Assembly: GCF_947498095.1 (NCBI RefSeq)
Contig: NZ_CANMJE010000001.1
Coordinates: 558,001-622,000 of the forward strand
Origin: an uncultured Shimia sp.
GTDB taxonomy: Bacteria; Pseudomonadota; Alphaproteobacteria; Rhodobacterales; Rhodobacteraceae
Length of the DNA stretch: 64,000 nt
Direction of reading: 5' to 3'
The position numbers were made by a program, and so were the translations under genes. The notes under the pieces were generated by a model. It did no database searches. It saw only the letters and a list, made by a program, of their open reading frames with translations, and was not told the DNA's origin. Shown piece by piece: positions 1-8,582 of this stretch; positions within the stretch are counted from its first letter, which is position 1, and each line of letters starts with the position of its first letter.

Positions 1-433
1 CGGGCAGATTCTCATAGTAATCGAGCAGCATGTCGATCAACTCGCCCTTTGGCGGGATGTAGACAACGCCGCAGTTCAGGGCGCCGCGGAACCCGTGACC
101 GGCATAGATATGTTGCATCTCGTCAGGAAAGGGCTTGTGGCAGAACGCATCGCAGTCGATCCAGATCGCGTCGGTCTTTTGGATCATCTTGTAGCGAAAG
201 ACGTTGGACAGAAACGACGCGCTTGTCTGATCGACGATCGACATGTCGATGTCCATGATCTCGGATGCGGGCCGGATTTCGACGCCTTCAGGCGCATTCT
301 GAACATCATCTGTGCAATACAGCGTGGTCGGATGTCCCGCGAGAATATGGGATTTCAGACAGATCTGATTTAGGTAATGAAGGCTCTCGCCAATCCAAAG
401 AGACGCAACTGGGCGACGGTTTAACTCTACCAC
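1..433 (-). CDS. Glycosyltransferase, DXD-type (partial, 5' portion)
   Basis: The minus strand is open from a GTG at 433 to the window edge (about 144 codons). It begins VELNRRPVASLWIGESLHYL and carries KTDAIWIDCDAF, a DXD-like segment typical of nucleotide-sugar-dependent glycosyltransferases. The protein probably transfers a sugar to a surface polysaccharide, but donor and acceptor cannot be read. GTG at 433 is preferred because GGGG lies 6 bases upstream; no in-frame ATG is nearby. The gene is divergent from the larger glycosyltransferase at 649, so the pair may belong to one surface-glycan locus continuing to the left. The C-terminus lies outside the window, so family assignment is tentative. 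Confidence 0.6.
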   Translation of the reverse strand, partial: MVELNRRPVASLWIGESLHYLNQICLKSHILAGHPTTLYCTDDVQNAPEGVEIRPASEIMDIDMSIVDQTSASFLSNVFRYKMIQKTDAIWIDCDAFCHKPFPDEMQHIYAGHGFRGALNCGVVYIPPKGELIDMLLDYYENLP

Positions 434-648
434 AAAATTCCCCGATTCACTTATGATTTGGGGCCGTACTGCTAAGACGGGCCTGTATTTCTTTTGGCTA
501 AAGAAATGACTGTTTTTGGGTTGTTTGTCTAGAGTCTTCGGTGTCTTGCCGAGGGTTGGCCACGGAATTGCCTACCATCTTGAGGGGCGATGTGGCAGTT
601 TACCGGCAAGAACCGGAACACAAGCAAAAATACCGGGACAGAGCGGCA

Positions 649-2544
649 ATGAGTAAGAGTAAGCAGAACAAAGGTGGGCAGGGCAAAGGCAAAGCTAAGC
701 CTAAATCCGTTGTTTCCAAGATTTACGGAACCGTCGATTTCCCGGTTAAGCCAAATGTCAGCCCGCATGGGCGCGTTACGGCTGTGTCGATGATGAAAGA
801 TGAAGGGCCGTTTGTTCTTGAGTGGGTCGCGCATCACTTGGCGTTGGGTTTCACGGATCTGATCGTCTTTACCAATGACTGCTCTGACGGCACCGATGAC
901 ATGTTGATCCGGTTGGAAGAGCTGGGTCTGGCCCATCACCGCCGTAACGATATCCCAGAAGGTATCCGGCCACAGCCATCAGCCCTGAAGCACGCGCAGG
1001 TGGATCCGCTTGTCTGCGACAGCGACTGGCTGTTGGTGTTCGACGCGGATGAATTCCTCTGTATCCGTCACGGCGATGGCAGTCTGGATGGCATGATTTC
1101 CGCAGCAGAAGAGGTGGGCGCCAACGGCATCGTCATCACTTGGCGCATCTTTGGATCTGGTGGTGTGCATGACTGGTCCCGTGATCCGGTGACCGAGCAA
1201 TACCTGCAAGCTGCGCCGCCGATGTGGAACAAGGGTTGGGGCGTCAAAACCCTGTTCAAGTTCGACCCGGAATACTGGAAGCTCGGCATTCACCGCCCCA
1301 AGATCAAGAACAAACACCTCGAAACCGGCTTTCCGGATCAGGTGCAGTGGCTGAACGGATCTGGTCGGCCAATGGAAGACTATTTCAAGTTCCGTGGCTG
1401 GCGCTCGATTGTGCGCACCGTTGGCTATGACTGGGCGCAGTTGAACCACTACGCCGTCAAGTCGATCGAAAGCTACGCGATCCGCAAGTTCCGCGGCAAC
1501 GTGAACCTCAAGAAAGACAAGTACAACTCGGACTACTGGGCGCTGCAGGATCGCAACGAGGTGCATGATGCCTCGATCCTGCGCCATTCCGAACGCCGCA
1601 ACGAGATCCTCGAGCAATTGCTGACAGATCCGGTTCTGAACGACTTGCACTTCAAAGCGGTTGAAAAGGCCGAAGCACGGCTGGCTGAGTTCAAGGCAAC
1701 ACCGGCTTATGACGAGCTTGTCGCGGGTCTGAAGAAAGCTTCAGAGGTGCCGATCGCCGAAGTTGATGCCAAGCCCCCAAAACCACGCGATGCGGCAAAG
1801 ATCGCGGCTTTGATGTCTGAGGTCGAAAAGAAGGTTAACCAGAAATCCAAAGGGGAACGCGCTGAGCGCGTGCAACCTGATTGGACCACAGCGGGTGACC
1901 TCTATGTAAATGGCACCATCGACATAAGCGGTGACACGCCTCTGCAATACTTCGAGAACCAGAAACTAAAGGTTCCCGCAGACCCGCGTGTTTTCACGCC
2001 CGGCACCTTGCAGCGGGTGGTGGATGGAAAATATGAGAGGAACATAGCTCGCGGTCTCGCGCGGATGGTGCCTCAAGGGGCCACTTTCGTCGAGGTCGGT
2101 GCCGGTGTTGGGTTCCTTCCGGCGGTCGTGAAAACCCAGATTCCGTCCGCTCAGGTCATCGCGCAGGAAGAAAACACGGCACTGGCAAGTGTGGCCGAGA
2201 GCATCTGGGCGATGAACAGCATTGAACCAAGCGACATTCAGCATTCCAAAGACCCCTTGGTACAGACGCAGGACAGCCCGAATGAGGCGTCGGGGTTAAC
2301 GGACTTACTGGTCGAAGCGTCCAGCAATGTGTTGGTGGTCAGCGACCCAAGCATCAACGCGACGATGCTTGCCACGGCCGTTCAAAAAACCGCGCCAAAT
2401 CTGCCCAAAGTGATCCTCATAACCGCACGCGCGCTAAACGGCCAGATCAAGCAGAACGTGATCGAGCCGCTTTTGGTTGAGCAGGGTTACAAACTGGAAG
2501 CCGAAGCGCCGTTCATTTCAGCGGTGATGTACCGGTTGGCTTGA
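649..2544 (+). CDS. Chimeric glycosyltransferase (family 2-like) with C-terminal methyltransferase-like domain
   Basis: The protein has 631 residues from ATG 649; an upstream GTG at 541 is open but the added 36 residues look non-coding, and GGGAC precedes the ATG. The first 24 residues are rich in Lys and Gly. Residues about 40-330 look like a Glyco_tranf_2_4-type domain: VTAVSMMKDEGPFVLEW, then a DADEF motif at the expected DXD position. A charged linker follows. From about residue 480 there is a Rossmann-like segment (FVEVGAGVGFLP) resembling SAM-dependent FkbM-type methyltransferases, although the rest of that domain is weak. A role in building or decorating an extracellular glycan is inferred. 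No signal peptide or membrane segment is visible. The gene is convergent with the outer-membrane gene at 2646. Confidence 0.7.
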   Translation: MSKSKQNKGGQGKGKAKPKSVVSKIYGTVDFPVKPNVSPHGRVTAVSMMKDEGPFVLEWVAHHLALGFTDLIVFTNDCSDGTDDMLIRLEELGLAHHRRNDIPEGIRPQPSALKHAQVDPLVCDSDWLLVFDADEFLCIRHGDGSLDGMISAAEEVGANGIVITWRIFGSGGVHDWSRDPVTEQYLQAAPPMWNKGWGVKTLFKFDPEYWKLGIHRPKIKNKHLETGFPDQVQWLNGSGRPMEDYFKFRGWRSIVRTVGYDWAQLNHYAVKSIESYAIRKFRGNVNLKKDKYNSDYWALQDRNEVHDASILRHSERRNEILEQLLTDPVLNDLHFKAVEKAEARLAEFKATPAYDELVAGLKKASEVPIAEVDAKPPKPRDAAKIAALMSEVEKKVNQKSKGERAERVQPDWTTAGDLYVNGTIDISGDTPLQYFENQKLKVPADPRVFTPGTLQRVVDGKYERNIARGLARMVPQGATFVEVGAGVGFLPAVVKTQIPSAQVIAQEENTALASVAESIWAMNSIEPSDIQHSKDPLVQTQDSPNEASGLTDLLVEASSNVLVVSDPSINATMLATAVQKTAPNLPKVILITARALNGQIKQNVIEPLLVEQGYKLEAEAPFISAVMYRLA

Positions 2545-2592
2545 ACGTGGCCGTTGCCTTGAAAGACCGAACTTAGCTCGTGGTCAGACACG

Positions 2593-2622
2593 AAAAAGCC
2601 CGCCCCTGTAAAGGAGCGGGCT
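2593..2622 (-). terminator. Rho-independent terminator of the outer-membrane protein gene
   Basis: Arms AGCCCGC (2597-2603) and GCGGGCT (2616-2622), extended by CC/GG, form a hairpin. It is preceded on the plus strand by A5, which reads as a U-run in the minus-strand transcript ending at 2646. It may also stop plus-strand transcripts. Confidence 0.75.
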
Positions 2623-2645
2623 GAACATCACGATGCGACCGTGAC

Positions 2646-3422
2646 TTAGAAGAAGAATTTCACGCCAAAATACGGGCCATGCTGGATGGTTTCATACGCA
2701 AAATTTCCGCCATCTGTGCTGTAGTCGACGCTAAAGTAGCGATAGCCAAATGTCAGAGCCGTGTTGTCCCAAGGCTGATAGTCAAAGCCCAGATTGACGC
2801 TGTATTGAAGGTCATTACCGCCAGCGCCAAAGCCACCTGCGTCAGCCGAAGCCATGGTCGACCATCTATCGTTCAGACGCCACATGCCACGAATGCCGAT
2901 GACGGGCTCAATCCAATCTTCATCTCCGCCGAAGGTTGGGCCCACCGTCTGGATGGTCTGCTTGATCGAGTTCCAGCGCAATCCGCCCTGAACGTCGATT
3001 GCAAAGGGTTTGCCATTCGCAGTTGTGCCGTGAGAAACCCGGTAAGCGCCAAGAAGTGCTGCCCACTTCTGGCGCGAAGTAATCTCTACGTTTCCAACTC
3101 CAAGCGGAGACTTGTCCGAGATACCGGCATAGTTGGCGTCAAAGATAACACCCCAATTGCCCTTCCAAGCCTCGTAGCGGCCTGCAGCGGCAAAGTCCAA
3201 TACGTCCAGGATGTCACCCAAATCCATATCAAAGTCGCCGGAGTTGCCTCCAATTGTCGATGTACCTGTGGTGCTGACCGGAGCAAACAAATAGATCGCG
3301 GCGCCATGGCGCCACTCATCGCTTTGGGTCTGTCCGGGCGCTGGCAAGGATTGGGCGGAAACATGGGTTGCGGGGATCAGTGCTGCCGAAAGCAAAAGAG
3401 CGGCAATTCTGCAATTAGTCAT
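2646..3422 (-). CDS. Outer-membrane beta-barrel protein, uncharacterised
   Basis: The protein has 258 residues. A signal peptide (about residues 1-23, ending HVSAQ) is followed by alternating amphipathic strands and a C-terminal GVKFFF ending in Phe, the usual barrel-assembly signature. The strand pattern (AAIYLFAP, FDANYAG, LTFGYRYFSVDY) suggests an 8- to 12-strand barrel, so it should sit in the outer membrane. It lies 115 bases downstream of the arylsulfatase on the same strand, so it could be part of that transcript, for example as an entry or anchoring protein for sulfated compounds. That role is inferred from position only. Expression ends at the hairpin near 2600. Confidence 0.65.
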   Translation of the reverse strand: MTNCRIAALLLSAALIPATHVSAQSLPAPGQTQSDEWRHGAAIYLFAPVSTTGTSTIGGNSGDFDMDLGDILDVLDFAAAGRYEAWKGNWGVIFDANYAGISDKSPLGVGNVEITSRQKWAALLGAYRVSHGTTANGKPFAIDVQGGLRWNSIKQTIQTVGPTFGGDEDWIEPVIGIRGMWRLNDRWSTMASADAGGFGAGGNDLQYSVNLGFDYQPWDNTALTFGYRYFSVDYSTDGGNFAYETIQHGPYFGVKFFF

Positions 3423-3537
3423 AATATCCTCACGGTTGGGCGGGTTGTTTTGAGTTCTTGGAAGAGTTTAGCACTCTTAACTCATACCCGCTATGGACGA
3501 AGAGCCGGGGCGCAAAAAAGGCTCCAACAGTGTTACC

Positions 3538-5202
3538 TTATTGCTCAACTGAAGCCCGCTTCAGCATGAATGCTTCCACTGCGGCCTGTGTTTCTGGGCG
3601 AAGGTTCTCAATGCCTTCGTAGGGAACACCAAAAGCTGGCGGAACGTCCGGGTACTTCTGTTTGCGCGCCATGTGACGCTCTAGAATACGCACGAACTCT
3701 TTACCGCCCCAAGCACCCACTTCGGTCGAGACAGGATACTTCTCATGGGTGTCTCGGTAGACATCAAAGAAATCCGCAAGGATCGGGCTTTCGCCGGGTC
3801 CAGGCAGGTTCAGTTTGAGATGGTCCTTGATGATCGCCTTGGGTGAGTGCACCGAGTAAACGATCAGGTGATCGCGACGCCCCTTGGTGTCATCGAGCAA
3901 AAGCGATGCCGATTGATCCACGCCATCGACCAGACGATCGCGTGGGATGTGTTTGTCAGAACCGGTAAAGCGCGCCAGCGTGGTGTAAAGGTCCGAGACG
4001 TGGATGATGTTGTTCGCAATCGCGTCTTCACCAACCATGCCGGGCCAACGAATAAAGGCGTCAACGCGAATGCCACCTTCCGTGGTCGCGCCTTTGCCCC
4101 CACGGAACACCATCGGTGTAAAGCCGGATCCGGGCGAGTATTTGGTGAAGTGACCGTTGTCACCCATCAACACCACAATCGTGTTGTCCGCGATGTCCAG
4201 TTTGTCCATCTCGGCCATGATTTCGCCGACCCATGTGTCCAGTTGCTGCAACTTGTCCGCATAAAGACCGCCGTTCGGAGACTCGGGGCCGGTGCGTCCG
4301 GTGCGCGTATTGTCCAGCGGGATCAGCGGCCAGTACTGCAGGAAGAATGGCTCATCCTGAGCCGCCAGTTCCCGCATTTTTTCAAGTGTCTGATCTTGAT
4401 AGCGCTGGTTCATCTCGTCGTATTTATGAGCGTCCCAGGTCTCACCGGGTTCCATGCCAACTTCGCGGATCGGCCCGCCTGCCGCGCCTTCGATACCAAG
4501 GACCATTGCCGAGGGATCAGGGCGGAAGAATTCATCCAGAACATATTTGTCATCAAAGTCCTTGATGCCGACAGATACCTGCTCGCGAACAGCCGAGTCA
4601 GAGTAAATCGTCAGCTGGCCTTGCTGGTGAATTGGGTGTGCAGCCCAGTCGAAGCCCTGGTTCATGGCCCAGCTTTCGGCGATATCGCCCATGTGCCATT
4701 TACCAACGTGTACGGTGTTGTAACCTTCTGCCTTGAGAAGCTCTGCCAGCGTCACTTCGGCACCGGGCAGCCCAAAGCCTGCAATGTCAACTGTCGTATC
4801 ACCCATGCCCATGCGCACCGGCAGGCGACCGGTGGTAAAGGCCACGCGGGTCGGGGTGCAGGACGGCTCGGTGTACATGCGCGCCATGCGCAGGCCTTGA
4901 TCCGAAAGCTCGTTGATGAAGGGGGTCGAAATACCGCGAACAGCGTTCAATTCGGGGATACCCATGTCGCCGAACCCGATGTCGTCCACCAAGATGTACA
5001 AGACATTCGGAGGTTTGCCTTCGTTGCCTTCTCTAAACTCGGAAAGCATATCATCAACGGCTGCGTTATCCTCGGCCCATTGTTCGGCGTTTTGTGCATG
5101 CAGAATGTAGTATTCGGCGTCTTGGACGATTGGATTGTCCTGAGCCACCACTGCGGCACCGATCACGCTCGCTGCAATCGCCGTGCTTAGGATGTGTCTC
5201 AT
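3538..5202 (-). CDS. Secreted arylsulfatase (type I, formylglycine-dependent)
   Basis: The protein has 554 residues with a signal peptide (about 1-20). Sulfatases of this alkaline-phosphatase-superfamily group hydrolyse sulfate esters. The metal-binding pair D73-D74 lies in ILVDDIGFGDMG. C115 in SCTPTR fits the CxPxR rule for conversion to formylglycine. K168 and H170 (GKWHM) and D348-N349 (MGDNGHF) match further active-site positions. The substrate is unknown; in a marine setting sulfated polysaccharides or small aryl sulfates are plausible. The start overlaps the stop of the 83-residue gene by ATGA, and AGAGGA precedes it, suggesting translational coupling. The formylglycine-generating enzyme needed for activity is not in this window. 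Confidence 0.9.
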   Translation of the reverse strand: MRHILSTAIAASVIGAAVVAQDNPIVQDAEYYILHAQNAEQWAEDNAAVDDMLSEFREGNEGKPPNVLYILVDDIGFGDMGIPELNAVRGISTPFINELSDQGLRMARMYTEPSCTPTRVAFTTGRLPVRMGMGDTTVDIAGFGLPGAEVTLAELLKAEGYNTVHVGKWHMGDIAESWAMNQGFDWAAHPIHQQGQLTIYSDSAVREQVSVGIKDFDDKYVLDEFFRPDPSAMVLGIEGAAGGPIREVGMEPGETWDAHKYDEMNQRYQDQTLEKMRELAAQDEPFFLQYWPLIPLDNTRTGRTGPESPNGGLYADKLQQLDTWVGEIMAEMDKLDIADNTIVVLMGDNGHFTKYSPGSGFTPMVFRGGKGATTEGGIRVDAFIRWPGMVGEDAIANNIIHVSDLYTTLARFTGSDKHIPRDRLVDGVDQSASLLLDDTKGRRDHLIVYSVHSPKAIIKDHLKLNLPGPGESPILADFFDVYRDTHEKYPVSTEVGAWGGKEFVRILERHMARKQKYPDVPPAFGVPYEGIENLRPETQAAVEAFMLKRASVEQ

Positions 5203-5450
5203 TTCGCTTCCTCTTTTGAATGTCTTTTTGGGCTATATGGCTCAAAAATCGCCGATATCTCGTTTTCCAATCCTCGGATTGAATCCATCATGTCTTGTCG
5301 TGCCTGCAAATCCAGCTCTGCACCTCGCTGCGCGTAGATCTCCGAAAGTGCTTCGAGGTCATTACATATCTCTGACAAGGTGGCGTTGCGCTTGCGGCTA
5401 GCTTCGATCCGGTTGTAAAGGGCCGGAAATCTTGTCTGAAGGTAGCTCAC
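5199..5450 (-). CDS. Small protein translationally coupled to arylsulfatase
   Basis: The protein has 83 residues with no recognised family. It is charged and probably helical, with possible coiled coil (NDLEALSEIYAQRGAELDL), and has no signal peptide or membrane segment. GTG 5450 is preferred because GGAAGG lies about 9 bases upstream; a GTG at 5459 is also open but has no spacing to that site. Its stop overlaps the sulfatase ATG by 4 bases, so it is the first gene of the sulfatase transcript. It faces the divergent regulator at 5636. A regulatory or structural role is possible, but nothing in the sequence establishes it. Confidence 0.55.
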   Translation of the reverse strand: MSYLQTRFPALYNRIEASRKRNATLSEICNDLEALSEIYAQRGAELDLQARQDMMDSIRGLENEISAIFEPYSPKRHSKEEAK

Positions 5451-5550
5451 ACTTACCACCCTTCCAAGTTTGATCTGATTTGTGCTTGAGCGTGCATTCG
5501 TGATTCAAGTCTAAGTTGTCGGTCTGGGGGTGGATAGGTTTGAATAGGTC

Positions 5551-5563
5551 TGTTACGGTAACA
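5551..5563. promoter_or_regulatory. Palindrome TGTTACGGTAACA, candidate operator
   Basis: A perfect 13-base dyad (TGTTAC-G-GTAACA) sits in the 185-base region between the divergent sulfatase operon and membrane TPR regulator. Two copies of ATAGGT lie just upstream (5534-5550). The position fits a transcription-factor site for either promoter; the factor is unknown. Confidence 0.4.
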
Positions 5564-5635
5564 AAGTAGAAATCAGGTGATACAAATCAGTGACCTAAGA
5601 TACTGATAAATAATCCCTTTCAAAGGCATGCGCTG

Positions 5636-6952
5636 GTGGATAAATCAAACACGGAAGTCGACGAACGCGCTATTCGCGATGCAGTGAGCCGTATACTTCA
5701 AAGTCCGGAATTTGCGCACGCGAAACGGTTACGTGGGTTCGTGGCTTACGTGGTGGGCGAGGCACTCGAGGGCCGCAAAGACTTGATCAGCGCCCGAACA
5801 ATCGCCCAGGACGTGTACGGCCGTGGCAATATGGAAAACGACTCCGACCTGAGTGTTGTGCGTGTTGATGCTGGCAGACTTCGCCGTCGTCTGGCTGAGT
5901 ATTACGCCGGAAGCGCACAGGGCGATCCTGTTAGAATTGACATTCCGATGGGGTCCTACAGCCCGGAATTCAGTGTCGGGAAACCGACAATCCCGGCGGA
6001 CACAACCGATGAAAAAACTGAGCGCCGCGTTACTGGGCGTCTCGCGATCGCGGCCCTTCTGGGGGTATTGGCGCTGTCGATGTTCCTCTTGATAGATCGT
6101 GTTCGCGAAGCAAATGTCCCCGCGGTCAACCCCTCTTCCGAAGTGAAATCTGCAACAAGGCGGGCCTTGTTGGAAAAATCACCTTCTGCCTTACAAGCTG
6201 CCAATCAAGCCGAGCAGGCGCGTAATCTGTTGTTCCCAGCGCCTGACCCCGTGCGTTTGCAATTGGTGTTGAGCCTCTTTCAGCATGTCATTGATTTGGA
6301 TGACACATATTTCGGAGGCTATGCAGGAGCGGCACAGGTCACCGGATTGTTGGCGGCGTTGATACCCGAGGGGCCGGATCGGGATGCGGCTTTGGAACAG
6401 GCCAAAGCCTTTAGCTCTCGGGCTGTCAGCCTCAGGCCGGATTCGTCTTGGGTTCAATCCGCCGCAGCCTGGGTCGCGCTGTGCGACAGGGATTACGCCA
6501 CCGCCAAGCGATTGTCTGAAAATGCCCTGGAGTTGAACCCCAATGACCTGCACGCCCGCGAGATTGACGCGTTGATATCGCTCTTCACGGGCGATTTTCA
6601 AAGAGCCGTCAAAATGAGCGATCCAGCAAGCTATCTTGCGGCGGGCATCGAGCGGGGAACCAGCCGAAACGTGTTCGCAATCTCCAAGTTCTATCTGGGT
6701 GATCCCGCGGAAACTGTGCATCAGTTCGAGATTCTGATTGGCCAGGGCGAACCGATTAGCGAAATCTCAATCTTCTATCTGGTTGCCGCCCTGTGGAAGA
6801 TTGGCGAGCACGAGGCCGCACGCGATTATGTCTCGTATTATCACAAGGCTTGGTCAAAGGGTCGGGTTGACCAGTTGCTTGCCCGAGTTTTCATCTCAAC
6901 CGAATATTTGGAAGGGCCGACTGCCCTGTTCCGTGAGGCCGGCGGGTTCTAA
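5636..6952 (+). CDS. Membrane-anchored winged-helix-like/TPR protein
   Basis: The protein has 438 residues from GTG 5636, with AAAGG 9 bases upstream. Residues about 10-110 match the N-terminal domain found in many alphaproteobacterial TPR and cyclase proteins (ILQSPEF..RLRGFVAYVV, then VRVDAGRLRRRLAEYY and a basic-acidic PMGSYSPEF end), thought to be DNA-binding-like. One membrane helix lies at about 135-155 (AIAALLGVLALSMFLLI). The remaining 280 residues are TPR-like helices with SLRPDS and ALELNPND signatures and should be periplasmic. It may link a periplasmic interaction to transcription. It is divergent from the sulfatase operon, so regulating that operon is the simplest hypothesis. Confidence 0.65.
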   Translation: MDKSNTEVDERAIRDAVSRILQSPEFAHAKRLRGFVAYVVGEALEGRKDLISARTIAQDVYGRGNMENDSDLSVVRVDAGRLRRRLAEYYAGSAQGDPVRIDIPMGSYSPEFSVGKPTIPADTTDEKTERRVTGRLAIAALLGVLALSMFLLIDRVREANVPAVNPSSEVKSATRRALLEKSPSALQAANQAEQARNLLFPAPDPVRLQLVLSLFQHVIDLDDTYFGGYAGAAQVTGLLAALIPEGPDRDAALEQAKAFSSRAVSLRPDSSWVQSAAAWVALCDRDYATAKRLSENALELNPNDLHAREIDALISLFTGDFQRAVKMSDPASYLAAGIERGTSRNVFAISKFYLGDPAETVHQFEILIGQGEPISEISIFYLVAALWKIGEHEAARDYVSYYHKAWSKGRVDQLLARVFISTEYLEGPTALFREAGGF

Positions 6953-6962
6953 GCCAATCGCA

Positions 6963-8552
6963 TCAATCCGAAATCCCAAAACAGGACACGGCCTCGCGGA
7001 CGTTGTGCAGCTCAACGGCCCCCAGAGGTGTTCCGGGGCACTCGGGTGTTGTGAAATCTGAACTGGCAATGATGCGGTAGCCCGCTTTCTTGCCGAAATC
7101 CCCCAGCCGCGCGGCAACATTGGCAGCATGGCCAATCACGGTGAAATCCAACCGTTCGCGCGAACCGATATTGCCATAGGTCACACAGCCATAAGAGATG
7201 CCGATCGAGCAATCGGCCTTGTATCCCTCGCTGCGCAATTCAGCCAGACGTGCGACGATCTCTCGGGCGGATGTCAGAGCCTCAAGCCGGGCCTTGGAGG
7301 CGTCGCCTTCATTTGGGAAAACGGCCAGAACAGCATCTCCGATAAACTTTAGAACTTCGCCACCATGCGCATGAACGCAATCGGTCACACTGTCAAAAAA
7401 CGCGTTCAGCATTTCGATGTAGTCGGCTTGTCCCAACTCTTCGACCAGTCTGGAAGAGTCGCGCAGATCACAAAACATGATGGCGGCGTCAATCTCGTCT
7501 CCGTCACCGCGGCGAATTTCACCGCCTAGAACGCGGGCACCCGTGCGCTTGCCGACATAGGTTTCTAGAACCCCTCGTGCGGTGTCCCGCAGAGCGAACA
7601 CTTCAAAAATCCGACTGATCATAAAACTGCATTCAAAGACCAGCCCGAGATTGCCCGTGGTGAAACCGTCGGGGTGGTCGCAGGTCATGGTCAGCACGTT
7701 CACTGTGCCATCAGAAAAGAACAGCGGCATGGCGACATAGTCGGTCCCGCCCTCCTTGCGCAGATCTTCGATGATCGGAAAGCTGTTGTCCTCATAATCT
7801 ACCCCAATCTTCTGCCGCACACCGCCCCGTCCTTGCGAGACATGGTAGAGTGGGCTGTTCACAAAGGCCGGGTGGTCGAAGATTTCATAAGACGGCAGCA
7901 TCGTTGTCAGTTCGTCCTGCCCCTTGTTCCAGATAAAGTGCCGACCGGCGATAGATGGATGCAGAGACCAGATCATGACGCTGATCCGCGAGACAGAGAT
8001 GCCGTTTGCCAGCAGCTGATCGGCCAAAGCGGTTGTAAAGGCTTCAGGGGACTCAATGAACGGAGCTGTTCTCAATAACCAGTCGACCAAAGGGGCGCTG
8101 ATGCTACCTTCGGTCGGGGGCTTCAGTTGGTTCTCACCCAAATCCAAACGCGCCGCCGTGCCCTGCGCAAAGCCGACGTATCCAGCAATCTCCATGCTTT
8201 CAGGCAGAGGATTGTCGTAACTCCAGACTGCGTTTGTAATGGCCCCGCCGTCACTTGTCAGATCGCGATAACGTGCTGTGCCTTTGAACGGGCAAAAGGT
8301 CTTGAGCTCGGTCGGCTCAGACAAGTCCGCCAGGATATCTTCACGCGGAAAATAGACCGCTGGGGGCAGGCGGGTTTCATACATCACCTGCGCATTTGTT
8401 GTTTCGGCAACAAGCCTGTCTCCAAGCCAAGCGCGAACGACCCCCTGCAAGGGTTCGATCCGAATGGCATAGTCCTGCGTTAAGTCACGTTGATGAAGGC
8501 TCACCGTGCATATCCCTGTCGTTGGTTGTTGGCTAAAAGATGTGGTTGCCAT
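6963..8552 (-). CDS. DUF427-class III nucleotidyl cyclase fusion protein
   Basis: The protein has 529 residues. Residues about 28-125 match DUF427: a strand-rich start, a YFPRED segment, CPFKGTARYRDL and a WSYDNPLPE end. Residues about 150-330 resemble the sensory region common in rhizobial-type cyclases. The C-terminal class III cyclase domain shows metal-binding Asp residues (FCDLRDSS, KFIGDAVLAVF) and the transition-state Asn/Arg region (VIGHAANVAARL), so it should make cAMP or cGMP. It has no membrane segment and is probably cytoplasmic. GTG 8504 is an alternative start that keeps all domains. It follows the dehalogenase-like gene by 30 bases on the same strand, so the two are probably cotranscribed. 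DUF427 fused to a cyclase is unusual. Confidence 0.8.
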   Translation of the reverse strand: MATTSFSQQPTTGICTVSLHQRDLTQDYAIRIEPLQGVVRAWLGDRLVAETTNAQVMYETRLPPAVYFPREDILADLSEPTELKTFCPFKGTARYRDLTSDGGAITNAVWSYDNPLPESMEIAGYVGFAQGTAARLDLGENQLKPPTEGSISAPLVDWLLRTAPFIESPEAFTTALADQLLANGISVSRISVMIWSLHPSIAGRHFIWNKGQDELTTMLPSYEIFDHPAFVNSPLYHVSQGRGGVRQKIGVDYEDNSFPIIEDLRKEGGTDYVAMPLFFSDGTVNVLTMTCDHPDGFTTGNLGLVFECSFMISRIFEVFALRDTARGVLETYVGKRTGARVLGGEIRRGDGDEIDAAIMFCDLRDSSRLVEELGQADYIEMLNAFFDSVTDCVHAHGGEVLKFIGDAVLAVFPNEGDASKARLEALTSAREIVARLAELRSEGYKADCSIGISYGCVTYGNIGSRERLDFTVIGHAANVAARLGDFGKKAGYRIIASSDFTTPECPGTPLGAVELHNVREAVSCFGISD

Positions 8553-8582
8553 CGGGGAATGCCAAGTGGTGAGGGCAAAACT

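Noticed and set aside
3462..3478. AAGAGT-TTAGC-ACTCTT dyad upstream of the barrel protein gene as a terminator of the sulfatase gene.
   Set aside because: Arms are A/T-rich and short and no T-run follows on the minus strand; not strong enough to call.
3847..5190. A long plus-strand frame opposite the arylsulfatase.
   Set aside because: It is the antisense shadow of a gene with complete sulfatase motifs; the translation has no recognisable domain.
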